NCBI RefSeq assembly: GCF_000189255.1
Contig: NZ_AEVS01000028.1
Coordinates: 19,390-83,389, forward strand
From: Vibrio brasiliensis LMG 20546
GTDB taxonomy: Bacteria; Pseudomonadota; Gammaproteobacteria; Enterobacterales; Vibrionaceae
Direction of reading: 5' to 3'
DNA length: 64,000 bases
The notes beneath the pieces are model-generated. The model made no database searches. It saw nothing but the letters and a program-made list of their open reading frames with translations, and was not told where the DNA came from. The translations under genes were made by a program, and so were the position numbers. This document shows positions 48,245-56,326 of the stretch, one piece after another (position 1 is the first letter of the stretch; each line of letters starts with the position of its first letter).

Positions 48245-48269
48245 AAAGCGCCTTTCAGGCGCTTTTTTT
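48245..48269 (+). terminator. tyrS intrinsic terminator
   Basis: AAAGCGCC pairs with GGCGCTTT across a five-base loop and is followed by a T-run. It lies 25 bp past the tyrS stop. Confidence 0.93.
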
Positions 48270-48348
48270 ATGTTTGTTAGCTAACTTATAGTCAGGTCAA
48301 ATGTTACTCATTTTTTTTGCAAAATTGACTGGTTTTCGCTGGTGAGTT

Positions 48349-48357
48349 TGTTACTAT
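48349..48357 (+). promoter_or_regulatory. Extended -10 promoter of the mgtE leader
   Basis: TGTTACTAT is an extended -10 element (TGn followed by TACTAT). A TTGACT at 48325-48330 is 21 bp away, so it is a poor -35. Transcription would start near 48364, placing the next hairpin at the very 5' end of the RNA. Confidence 0.45.
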
Positions 48358-48364
48358 GCCCCCG

Positions 48365-48379
48365 CTGCCAGCTAGGCAG
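48365..48379 (+). other. 5' hairpin of the mgtE leader, possible anti-terminator arm
   Basis: CTGCC, five bases, then GGCAG. The last six bases AGGCAG (48374-48379) are exactly complementary to CTGCCT at 48470-48475, the 5' arm of the attenuator hairpin. Pairing here and pairing there exclude each other. Confidence 0.5.
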
Positions 48380-48396
48380 TTTATTCGGAGACTTTT

Positions 48397-48441
48397 ATGA
48401 ACAATATCGACCATCCTCCTAGTATGAAAGGGGAAAAATAA
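48397..48441 (+). CDS. 14-codon leader ORF with a His-Pro-Pro stretch
   Basis: ATG at 48397 follows GGAG with a six-base gap. The product is MNNIDHPPSMKGEK, with an Asp followed by His-Pro-Pro. It lies between the 5' hairpin and the attenuator hairpin, about 200 bases before the MgtE-type gene. Leader peptides with acidic and proline residues, such as MgtL in Salmonella, destabilise ribosomes at low Mg2+. I infer a similar sensor; there is no sequence homology to MgtL. Confidence 0.55.
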   Translation: MNNIDHPPSMKGEK

Positions 48442-48467
48442 TCCGCTTCGGTATTGTCGTCTCACGT

Positions 48468-48498
48468 CTCTGCCTTAGTGGTAGAGCATCTTTTCTTT
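48468..48498 (+). terminator. Attenuator-like terminator in the mgtE leader
   Basis: CTCTGCC pairs with GGTAGAG (one G-T pair) across TTAGT, followed by the T-rich CATCTTTTCTTTC. This is a weak intrinsic terminator 27 bases after the leader ORF. Its 5' arm can instead pair with the 5' hairpin at 48374-48379. Confidence 0.5.
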
Positions 48499-48563
48499 CG
48501 AATAGCATCCTCACGTTTTTCTCCTCTAAATTCTAGAATCAACACAGTATCTTCACTTGCGTA

Positions 48564-48650
48564 ATGGCGGGTGATGTCCGCATATTATTTGCCAATAAAT
48601 CGCTGTGTTTGATGGTCGTTACCTACTGCCAATCGGGAGATTCGCCATGA
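48564..48650 (+). CDS. Possible 28-codon ORF overlapping the mgtE start in ATGA
   Basis: A frame from ATG 48564 to TGA 48648 gives a 28-residue peptide, MAGDVRILFANKSLCLMVVT then YCQSGDSP. It overlaps the MgtE ATG at 48647 in ATGA, a coupling geometry. It has no Shine-Dalgarno of its own, so it may be fortuitous. Confidence 0.22.
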   Translation: MAGDVRILFANKSLCLMVVTYCQSGDSP

Positions 48651-49492
48651 CGGTAATGAGCAATACTTATATCGAAAACACTCCGCACTTTTCTCATGAA
48701 GAGATCGGTGCAGCTCGTAATGCTTTTTTGCAGTACGAGCAACAACAGCAGGTTCACCTGCTGACTGTGATGCCAGTTGAAGAAGCAGTCGCGATTTTAC
48801 ATCACTGCTCTGTTGGTTATGTACAACGGCTGATATCAGCATTAGAAGTTGAGGGGCATGACAAATTGGCGCGTCATTACGCGCATCAGCTTGGCTTTAT
48901 CCATTCTGAAGTAGAAACGTCGAGCAGCTATCTTGATACCTCAGTAATAGGGCATGTTAAACAGCGCATTGGCTGGATCATTTCTCTGGCACTGCTGGGA
49001 ATCGTTTCTGGCCTGATTATCTCTCATTATGAAGATACGTTGAGTCAACTGGTTCTGTTAGCGATCTACATGCCGGTGATTGCTGCTGCAGGTGGTAATA
49101 CCGGGACTCAGGCGGCGACACTTGTGATTCGAGCATTGGCCACTGGTGAGCTTAGAAAACGTCAATGGCTAGCGGTATTTTGGAAAGAGAGCAGAGTCGC
49201 GCTCTGCTTAGCGTTAGCGATTGCTTTGGTGATTGTTGGTCGGATTCTGCTTTTCAGTGACGCGAGTGGTACCGGCGGTTTTGAGCTCAATACCATCGCC
49301 TTAGCTATTGCGGTGGCACTGTTTATTCAGGTGACCATGTCGACCACATTAGGCGGTCTGCTGCCGATTCTGGCGCGCGCATTTAAACTGGACCCAGCAG
49401 TATTAGTGAGCCCAGTGTTAGCCTCAATCGTCGATATATCGGGGATGTGGATTTACTTCACGGTTGTGAACTACTTTTTAGGCATTGCCTGA
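48647..49492 (+). CDS. MgtE-type Mg2+/divalent cation transporter lacking CBS domains
   Basis: A 281-aa protein. The first 100 residues are soluble, and the rest is the MgtE transporter domain with five membrane segments. The signature MPVIAAAGGNTGTQAATLVIRALATGE is at about 142-168. Full-length MgtE has an MgtE_N domain and two CBS domains that gate the channel by sensing Mg2+; here the CBS pair is absent, so gating by it is not possible. The start is ATG at 48647 with GGGAGA upstream. A GTG at 48605 would give a longer N-terminus but has no ribosome site. Its 3' end overlaps dacB tail to tail by 22 bp. Substrate Mg2+ is inferred; Co2+ or others are possible. Confidence 0.82.
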   Translation: MTVMSNTYIENTPHFSHEEIGAARNAFLQYEQQQQVHLLTVMPVEEAVAILHHCSVGYVQRLISALEVEGHDKLARHYAHQLGFIHSEVETSSSYLDTSVIGHVKQRIGWIISLALLGIVSGLIISHYEDTLSQLVLLAIYMPVIAAAGGNTGTQAATLVIRALATGELRKRQWLAVFWKESRVALCLALAIALVIVGRILLFSDASGTGGFELNTIALAIAVALFIQVTMSTTLGGLLPILARAFKLDPAVLVSPVLASIVDISGMWIYFTVVNYFLGIA

Positions 49493-50901
49493 CTAAATCT
49501 CACCACATCCTGATAGAACAGGGTTTCAAACTTAGTAATAGGAGCGATGGTCGGTGGAGCATCGCTCTTTACTTTTGGTGGGTGGTAGTCGGCAACAAAC
49601 TGAACAAACAGAGTGCTCGGGTTACCATTCTTATCTAAGCCATAACCTGCCATGTTGTAGCTACCATAGAGAGAACCGCTTTTCGCGATCAGCTCTCCCT
49701 TTACAGGGGACTTACGCATACTGCGACGATACTTAAGCGTACCGTTAGTGCCAGATTTTGGCATCAGGGCAATCAGCCCCAGTTGTTGATCATTTTTCCA
49801 GATATAACGCAGTACAGCCGCCATATTCTGACTGGTAAAACGGTTGTTACGTGATAAACCTGAACCGTCCGCCATTGGGGTATGCTGTAAATCTATGCCG
49901 GTGTTAGCGAAAAGGATCTGTTTGATCGCCTCAGTACCGTTAGCAAAGCTGCCAGCCTGAACAAAAAACTTAGCACCCAGAGTTTTAGTTAAATTATCAG
50001 CAATCAGGTTGTCCGATTTTTTTAGCATTGTCTCAAGCAACTCTGGCAGATCTGCCGACTGATGGGTTGCCAATACTTTTCCCTGTTGTTGTGGGGCACC
50101 GATTTTAATGCTGCCTGCCAGTTCAATATCGAGCTGGTTAAGTAGAGTGTGGACAATACGCTGGGTATAAAGTGCCGGATCTTGCACGGCGAACTTTAAT
50201 GGCAGAGGCTTGCTACGGCTCTGTAAGCAGCCTTGAAGCTGATAGTGATTGTCAGGTGAGGAAAGCAACTCTAAATCACATTGAGAGCCCTCTTGCTCAG
50301 CTTTAGAGACAGTTTTAGCTTGTGTGGTAACGTAAATTGGCTGATGTTCAGGAACATAAACCCGAGTTTTGCCATCTTGCTGGGTGTAGATCGAGGCCTG
50401 CACACAGTTTTCATCCAATGAGATAGCGCTGGCAGGCGCGCTATAACATACACCAAGAATATCCCATGGCCAGCCAACAGCACGCTCATAACCAGTGAAA
50501 GCACTGTTATCGAGCCACAGATCGCCTTCAATACGTTTTAACCCTTTACCGCGAGCCTGAGTAAACAGTTGTTTTAGATCGGCGGTAGACAAGGTTGGGT
50601 CACCGCTAAAACGAATGACACTATCTTTGCCCACTTTTTCCAGCTTGGTCTGGTAATGAAATTGGTCTCCCAGCTCTAATTTAGCGGCAAGCGCAGTGAC
50701 AATTTTCAGTGTGCTGGCTGGTGGAAAAAGTTGATTCTGGTTAGCGGATTGCTGGTAATGTTGCTGCTCTTGTAGGCTATCAACACGCAGCGCTGCCCGG
50801 CTGCCTAACGGCAATTCGTTTAATGGCGCGTAAGCGGATACTTGCGAAGATAAAGTTGTCGCCGCAAAAACGAGTAGTGAGATAAAAACTGAGCGTTGCA
50901 T
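49471..50901 (-). CDS. dacB: D-alanyl-D-alanine carboxypeptidase/endopeptidase PBP4
   Basis: A 476-aa periplasmic low-molecular-mass penicillin-binding protein, class C. The signal peptide is about residues 1-23 (cut after VSAYA or SQVSA). The catalytic SxxK is S63-T-L-K66 (PPASTLKIVT), SDN lies in LKKSDNLIADN and KSG in IAKSGSLYGS. It cleaves the terminal D-Ala and cross-bridges of peptidoglycan. The 22-bp tail-to-tail overlap with the MgtE-type gene leaves no terminator between them. Confidence 0.95.
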   Translation of the reverse strand: MQRSVFISLLVFAATTLSSQVSAYAPLNELPLGSRAALRVDSLQEQQHYQQSANQNQLFPPASTLKIVTALAAKLELGDQFHYQTKLEKVGKDSVIRFSGDPTLSTADLKQLFTQARGKGLKRIEGDLWLDNSAFTGYERAVGWPWDILGVCYSAPASAISLDENCVQASIYTQQDGKTRVYVPEHQPIYVTTQAKTVSKAEQEGSQCDLELLSSPDNHYQLQGCLQSRSKPLPLKFAVQDPALYTQRIVHTLLNQLDIELAGSIKIGAPQQQGKVLATHQSADLPELLETMLKKSDNLIADNLTKTLGAKFFVQAGSFANGTEAIKQILFANTGIDLQHTPMADGSGLSRNNRFTSQNMAAVLRYIWKNDQQLGLIALMPKSGTNGTLKYRRSMRKSPVKGELIAKSGSLYGSYNMAGYGLDKNGNPSTLFVQFVADYHPPKVKSDAPPTIAPITKFETLFYQDVVRFSQAMPKK

Positions 50902-50949
50902 AGTGATAGAGTTCGCAAGTCGTGGGCCAGAAAGAAGAGTATAGCGAGT

Positions 50950-50979
50950 AAAAAAAACGCCCGCTATAGAGCGGGCGTC
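50950..50979 (-). terminator. ompU intrinsic terminator
   Basis: On the minus strand ACGCCCGC and GCGGGCGT form an 8-bp stem with a six-base loop, followed by seven T residues. It lies 27 bp past the ompU stop. Confidence 0.93.
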
Positions 50980-51005
50980 TTAGATTCTTGACTGAAGGTC
51001 AGGAA

Positions 51006-52052
51006 TTAGAAGTCGTAACGTAGACCTAGAGCGATCTCGTCTTCAGCGTCTGCTTTAGTTGCAGTGCCGTTAGCACCAACTTTACCGTATGCGTCGCCTT
51101 CACTGATTAGGTTGAAGTTGTACGATACGTAACCGCGGAAGTTAGGCTTGAAGTAGTAAGTTGCATCGATAGCTACGTTATCAGCAGAAGTTTCGCTGTC
51201 TGTTTCTGCATTGTTGTAAGTTGCAGTGAAAACAGTTTTGTCTAGCGTGTAAGCTGTTGCAAATTCGTAACCAGTGTAATCTGCGTTCTCTTCAGCAAGC
51301 TGACCATCAGTGAAAGTACCTGCGAAGTAGAAATCGCTGATTGCGTATGATGCCGCAAGCATGTATTCGTTCTGCTCTTGAGCACCAGAGTATTGGCTAG
51401 CGTAACCACCACCAAGTTTCACACCAGTGTCGCCGATAGCGTAGATTGCAGATAGAGAGTAACCATCAGCATCGTTATCACCGTATGAAGCTACAGCTTC
51501 GTTACCAGTAGCAACATTACCAGCAGCGTTTAGCTCTGTGCGGTCAGCAAAACGGTAGCTAGCTTTAACGCCTAGGTCAGCAAATTGGCCTTTGTAAGAG
51601 ATCATGTTGTCTGCACGGTCAGCTACGTTGATTTTCATTGCAGCAGAGTTACCGTGGTAAGCCATGATATCAGTAAAGTCAGTGATAACGCCTAGTGCAC
51701 CATCGTTTTTACCGTAAGTGATTTCACCGAATGCACCACCTAGACCAGCGTACGCGTAACGGTTAGTTAGGCTGTCGCTGTTGCTGTCGGTTTCACCGCC
51801 GTTATCAGCAGTAGTGAATTCACCTTCGTAGAAACCTACGCCGTATAGGCCGTCAGTGATTTGAGCTTTACCTAGGAAGTTTAGACGTACGCGTGAGTTG
51901 TCTTCTGCTTTGCCATCTTTAAGAGATAGACGCGCTTCAGCACGGCCGCCCATTTCGATAGAGTTACCGTCTTGGCTGTAGATTTCTGCCGCGTTTGCGC
52001 CAGTTGCCACTGCTGCAGCTGAAACTGCTAGAGCAATCAGAGTTTTGTTCAT
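51006..52052 (-). CDS. ompU: Outer-membrane porin OmpU
   Basis: A 348-aa general trimeric porin. The signal peptide is MNKTLIALAVSAAAVATGANA, cut before AEIYSQDGNS. The mature part is a 16-strand barrel ending in GLRYDF with a terminal phenylalanine. The codons are strongly biased, as expected of a highly expressed gene. Acidic loops (ENADYTGYE, DNDADGY) fit a cation-selective, bile-resistant porin. In V. cholerae ompU is activated by ToxR; the 530-bp upstream region is AT-rich but I cannot place ToxR boxes. Placed between dacB and greA exactly as in V. cholerae. Confidence 0.92.
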   Translation of the reverse strand: MNKTLIALAVSAAAVATGANAAEIYSQDGNSIEMGGRAEARLSLKDGKAEDNSRVRLNFLGKAQITDGLYGVGFYEGEFTTADNGGETDSNSDSLTNRYAYAGLGGAFGEITYGKNDGALGVITDFTDIMAYHGNSAAMKINVADRADNMISYKGQFADLGVKASYRFADRTELNAAGNVATGNEAVASYGDNDADGYSLSAIYAIGDTGVKLGGGYASQYSGAQEQNEYMLAASYAISDFYFAGTFTDGQLAEENADYTGYEFATAYTLDKTVFTATYNNAETDSETSADNVAIDATYYFKPNFRGYVSYNFNLISEGDAYGKVGANGTATKADAEDEIALGLRYDF

Positions 52053-52520
52053 CTTATTAGTCCTAATTTACTGTCCATAAATAGTTGTTTTGCGAGTGAT
52101 GACTCACTAACGGTCATCCTCTTACTAATGCCACCATGAATCAATGCTCATATGTAAGACTTCTGTCATAAATACCCAGCACCGATGACTCATAAGCGAG
52201 CAATTGGTGAGCAATGTTGTACCGCTAAAGTTCCGCTGGTAGGTAGTAAAACGATATAAAACACCTTTTTGAACACTGTTTTATTTAAGGTTAAAAAATA
52301 TCAAGTGTTTGATTTTATTGATTTAGGCTTGGTTGTTGAATTTGTTGTCATTAAGAATTGTTTTAGTTTTTTTATTAACTGTTGGATCGATTGAGTGTTT
52401 TTAGACAACCTAAAACGGTGCGGAAAGTCAGTTAAAAGCAAGGTTTGTTTACGCTGATGGATTTAAGATGATTTAGTTTCCAAGTTTGTTTACACTAGAA
52501 GAAATTGATTAGTTAACTCA
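52053..52520. promoter_or_regulatory. AT-rich control region between ompU and greA
   Basis: About 470 bp without a gene. It serves the divergent ompU (minus) and greA (plus) promoters. It has long A/T tracts around 52260-52400, which would suit a ToxR/H-NS type region. A GATGAC-N9-GTCATC inverted repeat lies near 52098-52118. I cannot place either start site. Confidence 0.5.
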
Positions 52521-52555
52521 CTACCTAATCCAGTGGATTGGGTAGTTTTGTTTTG
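52521..52555 (+). terminator. Early terminator in the greA leader (GraL-like)
   Basis: CTACCTAATCC pairs with GGATTGGGTAG (one G-T pair) across a three-base loop, followed by TTTTGTTTTG. It ends 31 bp before the greA ATG. A second hairpin, CCAAAG/CTTTGG (52557-52572), sits next to the Shine-Dalgarno. E. coli greA likewise has a terminator in its leader that yields the GraL RNAs; there is no sequence match. Confidence 0.75.
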
Positions 52556-52585
52556 TCCAAAGATTGCTTTGGAATGAGGTACATA

Positions 52586-53059
52586 ATGGAAAAAGTCCCA
52601 ATGACATTGCGTGGCGAACAAAAGCTACGTGAAGAACTAGAAAGACTATTGAAGCTTCGCCCACAGATTTCTGAAGCGATTGCTGAGGCTCGTGAACTGG
52701 GTGACCTTAAAGAGAACGCGGAATACCACGCTGCACGTGAAGAGCAGGGTATTTGTGAAGCTCAGATTCGTGATATCGAGTACAAGCTGTCTGTAGCACA
52801 AGTTATCGATGTGACTAAAATGGACAACACAGGTAAGGTAATCTTCGGTTCAACAGTGACTCTGATTGACTGTGACACTGAAGAAGAGAAAACTTACCAA
52901 ATCGTAGGTGATGATGAAGCCGATATTAAAGCAGGCCGCATCTCAGTAAGTTCACCTATCGCGCGTGGTCTGATTGGTAAGATGGAAGGCGATGAAGTCG
53001 TAATTTCTACACCAGGCGGTGAACGCGATTTCGAAATCGACAGCGTAGAATACATCTAA
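52586..53059 (+). CDS. greA: Transcription elongation factor GreA
   Basis: A 157-aa factor that rescues backtracked RNA polymerase by stimulating transcript cleavage. The N-terminal coiled coil has the acidic tip motif [19 protein letters not shown]. The C-terminal FKBP-like domain contains [10 protein letters not shown]. The start is ATG at 52586 with GAGGT five bases upstream; the frame extends 16 codons to a TTG at 52538, inside the leader terminator, which is excluded. The conserved acidic residues are intact. Confidence 0.96.
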   Translation: MEKVPMTLRGEQKLREELERLLKLRPQISEAIAEARELGDLKENAEYHAAREEQGICEAQIRDIEYKLSVAQVIDVTKMDNTGKVIFGSTVTLIDCDTEEEKTYQIVGDDEADIKAGRISVSSPIARGLIGKMEGDEVVISTPGGERDFEIDSVEYI

Positions 53060-53098
53060 GCCTTGATTGCGAGAGCAATCTTCGAGAGCCTAGAAAGC

Positions 53099-53126
53099 AA
53101 AAAGGTCGCAGCAGCGACCTTTTTTT
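53099..53126. terminator. Bidirectional terminator between greA and yhbY
   Basis: AAAAGGTCGC pairs with GCGACCTTTT across an AGCA loop, with T-runs on both strands. It serves greA (plus) and yhbY (minus). Confidence 0.93.
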
Positions 53127-53147
53127 GATGTTGCTATTGGCTAGCAA

Positions 53148-53444
53148 TTATTTACGTGGAAGTTCGATTTTACGATCTTCAGTTTGACGGTACAGAACAA
53201 GAGTTTTACCAATTACCTGTACTTTTTCAGCGCCAGTTTCACGTACAATAGCATCAATGATCAGACCTTTAGTCTCACGGTCTTCTGAGGCTACTTTGAT
53301 TTTGATTAGCTCATGGTGGTTAAGAGCAATTTCAATTTCCGCCAGAACAGCTTCAGTTAGTCCATTTGCGCCCATAAGCACAACAGGTTTTAGACTGTGC
53401 GCTAGGCCTTTTAGATGCTGCTTTTGTTTAGTGCTTAGGTTCAT
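53148..53444 (-). CDS. yhbY: Ribosome assembly RNA-binding protein YhbY
   Basis: A 98-aa CRM-domain protein that binds the large-subunit precursor. It matches E. coli YhbY nearly residue for residue from MNLSTKQKQHLKGLAHSLKPVV through GANGLTEAVLAEIE to VIGKTLVLYRQTEDRK. The start is ATG at 53444; the frame reaches back to 53498 but that extension has no similarity and overlaps the promoter of rlmE. It is divergent from rlmE with 113 bp between. Confidence 0.95.
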   Translation of the reverse strand: MNLSTKQKQHLKGLAHSLKPVVLMGANGLTEAVLAEIEIALNHHELIKIKVASEDRETKGLIIDAIVRETGAEKVQVIGKTLVLYRQTEDRKIELPRK

Positions 53445-53557
53445 TACGCGGCCAATTTTCTTTACTATAAGGGTTGAAAAATACCATTTTAACGCCATCT
53501 AACCGTGAAGACTATAATTTATTGGGTTAGTTGCTCCCTCTATCTGTTAGGTAACGA

Positions 53558-54187
53558 ATGAGTAAACAAAAACACTCGGCCAGCTCGGGCCGCTGGTTGA
53601 AAGAACATTTTGATGATAAGTACGCCAACGAAGCGAGAAAAAAAGGCTATCGTTCTCGTGCTTATTTCAAGATGGAAGAGATCCAAACCAAGGATAAATT
53701 GCTAAAACCTGGTATGACAGTTGTCGATTTGGGCGCTGCGCCAGGTGGATGGTCGCAATATGCTGCTAAGATTGTAGGTGAGGAAGGGCAAATTATTGCT
53801 TGTGACTTATTACCTATGGATCCGATCGCTGGTGTTAGCTTCCTCCAAGGCGATTTTCGTGAAGAAGCAGTACTCGAGGCTCTACTTGATAGAATCCAAC
53901 CTTCAATGGTCGATGTTGTGATGTCTGATATGGCACCGAACATTGCAGGTAACAACTCAGTAGATCAGCCAAGAGCTATGTATTTAGTTGAATTGGCTTT
54001 AGATATGTGTCGACAAGTTCTAGCCCCTAATGGTAGCTTTGTTGTAAAGGTTTTCCAGGGGGAAGGCTTCGATCAGTTTGTGAAAGAAGTCCGAGACACT
54101 TTTAAAGCCGTAAAAATCAGAAAACCAGACTCATCGCGAGCTCGCTCACGAGAAGTCTTTGTTGTAGCCACTGGTTACAAAGGTTAA
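53558..54187 (+). CDS. rlmE: 23S rRNA (uridine-2552-2'-O)-methyltransferase RlmE
   Basis: A 209-aa enzyme (FtsJ/RrmJ) that methylates U2552 in the A-loop, a late large-subunit assembly step. The SAM loop is [14 protein letters not shown]. The KDKE catalytic tetrad is seen in [24 protein letters not shown] and SREVFVVA. It is upstream of ftsH as in E. coli. GTTAGGTAACGA precedes the ATG. No strong terminator separates it from ftsH, only a hairpin. Confidence 0.95.
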   Translation: MSKQKHSASSGRWLKEHFDDKYANEARKKGYRSRAYFKMEEIQTKDKLLKPGMTVVDLGAAPGGWSQYAAKIVGEEGQIIACDLLPMDPIAGVSFLQGDFREEAVLEALLDRIQPSMVDVVMSDMAPNIAGNNSVDQPRAMYLVELALDMCRQVLAPNGSFVVKVFQGEGFDQFVKEVRDTFKAVKIRKPDSSRARSREVFVVATGYKG

Positions 54188-54216
54188 CTATTTTGCCCTT
54201 TGATGGGCAGGTTAAC
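54183..54216 (+). other. Stem-loop between rlmE and ftsH
   Basis: GTTAAC and GTTAAC flank TGCCC-N6-GGGCA, so the RNA can fold with a 5-bp inner and 6-bp outer stem. The rlmE stop codon lies within the outer arm. There is no T-run, so it is likely a processing or stabilising element. Confidence 0.45.
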
Positions 54217-54286
54217 ACTATAGCTACAGGTTATAAACTGTAGTACCCTACCTTTAATTACAATTAGTTATCGAGAGGCTGACACC

Positions 54287-56260
54287 TTGAGTGACATGGC
54301 AAAAAATTTAATTCTGTGGCTTGTTATCGCCGTCGTATTGATGTCGGTTTTCCAGAGCTTTGGCCCTGGAGAGAGCAATGGCAGAGCGGTGGATTACACC
54401 ACGTTTGTACAGGAAGTTGGCCAAGGCCAGATTCAGGAAGCAACTTTTAAAGACGGTGAAATCTCTTTCACACGTCGTGGCGGCGGCGCGCGTTATGTTA
54501 CTTACATGCCAGTCTACGACCAGAAGCTACTTGATGACCTAATTAACCAGAATGTGAAAGTACAGGGCACACCTCCAGAAGAGCAAAGCCTGTTAGGTAC
54601 TATCTTCATCTCTTGGTTCCCTATGATCTTACTGATCGGTGTATGGATTTTCTTCATGCGTCAGATGCAAGGCGGTGGCGGCAAAGGCGCTATGTCTTTC
54701 GGTAAGAGTAAAGCTCGCATGATGAGCGAGGAACAAATTAAGACGACTTTTGCAGACGTTGCTGGCTGTGATGAAGCAAAAGAAGACGTTAAAGAACTTG
54801 TAGATTACCTACGTGATCCAAGCCGTTTCCAGAAACTGGGCGGTAAGATCCCTACAGGTGTTCTGATGGTTGGTCCTCCAGGTACAGGTAAAACTCTACT
54901 TGCTAAGGCAATCGCTGGTGAGGCGAAAGTACCATTCTTCACTATCTCTGGTTCTGACTTTGTTGAAATGTTCGTTGGTGTTGGTGCATCTCGTGTACGT
55001 GACATGTTCGAACAAGCGAAGAAAGCGGCACCTTGTATCATCTTCATCGATGAGATCGATGCGGTTGGTCGTCAACGTGGTGCTGGTGTTGGTGGTGGTC
55101 ACGATGAACGTGAGCAGACACTTAACCAAATGCTAGTTGAAATGGATGGTTTCGAAGGTAACGAAGGTATCATCGTTATCGCCGCGACTAACCGTCCTGA
55201 CGTACTTGACCCAGCCCTGCTTCGTCCTGGTCGTTTCGACCGTCAGGTTGTCGTTGGTCTACCAGATGTACGTGGCCGTGAGCAGATCCTTAAAGTTCAC
55301 ATGCGTAAAGTTCCTCTGGCAGGTGACGTAGAGCCATCGCTGATCGCACGTGGTACACCGGGCTTCTCTGGTGCAGACCTTGCGAACCTTGTTAATGAAG
55401 CGGCTCTATTTGCAGCTCGTGGCAACAAGCGCAACGTATCTATGGTTGAGTTCGAACTTGCGAAAGACAAGATCATGATGGGTGCAGAGCGCCGCTCTAT
55501 GGTTATGTCTGAAGAGACTAAAGAATCAACGGCTTACCACGAAGCGGGTCACGCTATTGTTGGTCGTCTGGTTCCTGAACACGATCCAGTGTACAAAGTG
55601 TCGATCATTCCACGTGGCCGTGCTCTTGGTGTGACTATGTATCTACCTGAGCAAGATCGTGTGAGCATGTCTCGTCAGCATCTTGAGTCAATGATCTCTA
55701 GTCTATACGGCGGTCGTCTGGCTGAAGAACTGATTTACGGCGCAGACAAAGTATCGACTGGTGCGTCTAACGATATCGAACGCGCTACTGATATTGCACG
55801 TAAAATGGTTACTCAGTGGGGCTTCTCTGAAAAACTTGGTCCTCTTCTTTACGCAGAAGATGAAGGCGAAGTGTTCTTGGGCCGTAGTGTAACTCAGACT
55901 AAGCATATGTCTGATGACACCGCTAAGCTGATCGATGATGAAGTTCGTCACTTAATCGATACTAACTATGCTCGTGCTAAGCAGATCCTTGAAGACAACA
56001 TGGATATCATGCATGCGATGAAAGATGCGCTGATGAAGTACGAAACCATCGATGCTGGTCAGATTGATGACCTGATGGAGCGTAAAGCAGATATTCGTGA
56101 GCCTGCTGGTTGGGCTGACAGCGCAAGCAACAAGTCAGAAGCCAAGCCTGAAGCGGAAGAGAAAAGCGAAAAGCAAGACTCTGAAGTGAAAGAAGAGCAG
56201 CAGACAACTTCTCAAGAGCAATCTTCAGCTGAAGCAGCAGAGAAAAAAGACTCTGAATAA
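54287..56260 (+). CDS. ftsH: ATP-dependent zinc metalloprotease FtsH
   Basis: A 657-aa membrane-bound AAA+ protease. Two membrane segments (about 5-25 and 103-123) flank a periplasmic domain. Walker A is GPPGTGKT (196-203), Walker B is CIIFIDEID, then the SRH GRFDR and the zinc motif HEAGH (418-422). It degrades misfolded membrane proteins and regulators such as sigma-32 and LpxC. The start is TTG at 54287 (MSDMAKN) with GAGAGG at good spacing; an ATG nine bases later has none. The C-terminal tail from about 615 is a Glu/Lys/Gln/Ser repeat-like stretch, unlike E. coli. Confidence 0.96.
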   Translation: MSDMAKNLILWLVIAVVLMSVFQSFGPGESNGRAVDYTTFVQEVGQGQIQEATFKDGEISFTRRGGGARYVTYMPVYDQKLLDDLINQNVKVQGTPPEEQSLLGTIFISWFPMILLIGVWIFFMRQMQGGGGKGAMSFGKSKARMMSEEQIKTTFADVAGCDEAKEDVKELVDYLRDPSRFQKLGGKIPTGVLMVGPPGTGKTLLAKAIAGEAKVPFFTISGSDFVEMFVGVGASRVRDMFEQAKKAAPCIIFIDEIDAVGRQRGAGVGGGHDEREQTLNQMLVEMDGFEGNEGIIVIAATNRPDVLDPALLRPGRFDRQVVVGLPDVRGREQILKVHMRKVPLAGDVEPSLIARGTPGFSGADLANLVNEAALFAARGNKRNVSMVEFELAKDKIMMGAERRSMVMSEETKESTAYHEAGHAIVGRLVPEHDPVYKVSIIPRGRALGVTMYLPEQDRVSMSRQHLESMISSLYGGRLAEELIYGADKVSTGASNDIERATDIARKMVTQWGFSEKLGPLLYAEDEGEVFLGRSVTQTKHMSDDTAKLIDDEVRHLIDTNYARAKQILEDNMDIMHAMKDALMKYETIDAGQIDDLMERKADIREPAGWADSASNKSEAKPEAEEKSEKQDSEVKEEQQTTSQEQSSAEAAEKKDSE

Positions 56261-56275
56261 TTGAGTTTTGAAAAC

Positions 56276-56303
56276 AAACCCCGAGGCAACTCGGGGTTTT
56301 TGT
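56276..56303 (+). terminator. ftsH-folP terminator
   Basis: CCCCGAG pairs with CTCGGGG across GCAA, with AAA before and a run of T after. It lies 16 bp past the ftsH stop and 23 bp before the folP ATG, so it should lower but not abolish folP transcription from the ftsH promoter. Confidence 0.88.
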
Positions 56304-56326
56304 GTTTAAGGTCAAGAGACCCGACT

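Noticed and set aside
48471-48490. tRNA fragment suggested by GGTAGAGC
   Set aside because: No cloverleaf can be built around it; it is the 3' arm of the leader hairpin.
52538-52585. Longer greA from TTG 52538
   Set aside because: It starts in the leader terminator; GreA begins at [10 protein letters not shown].
53445-53498. Longer yhbY from 53498
   Set aside because: YhbY homologues start at MNLSTKQ, at 53444.
56261-56326. Longer folP from TTG 56261
   Set aside because: It would translate the ftsH terminator; homologues begin at MIIKANNKSLDL.
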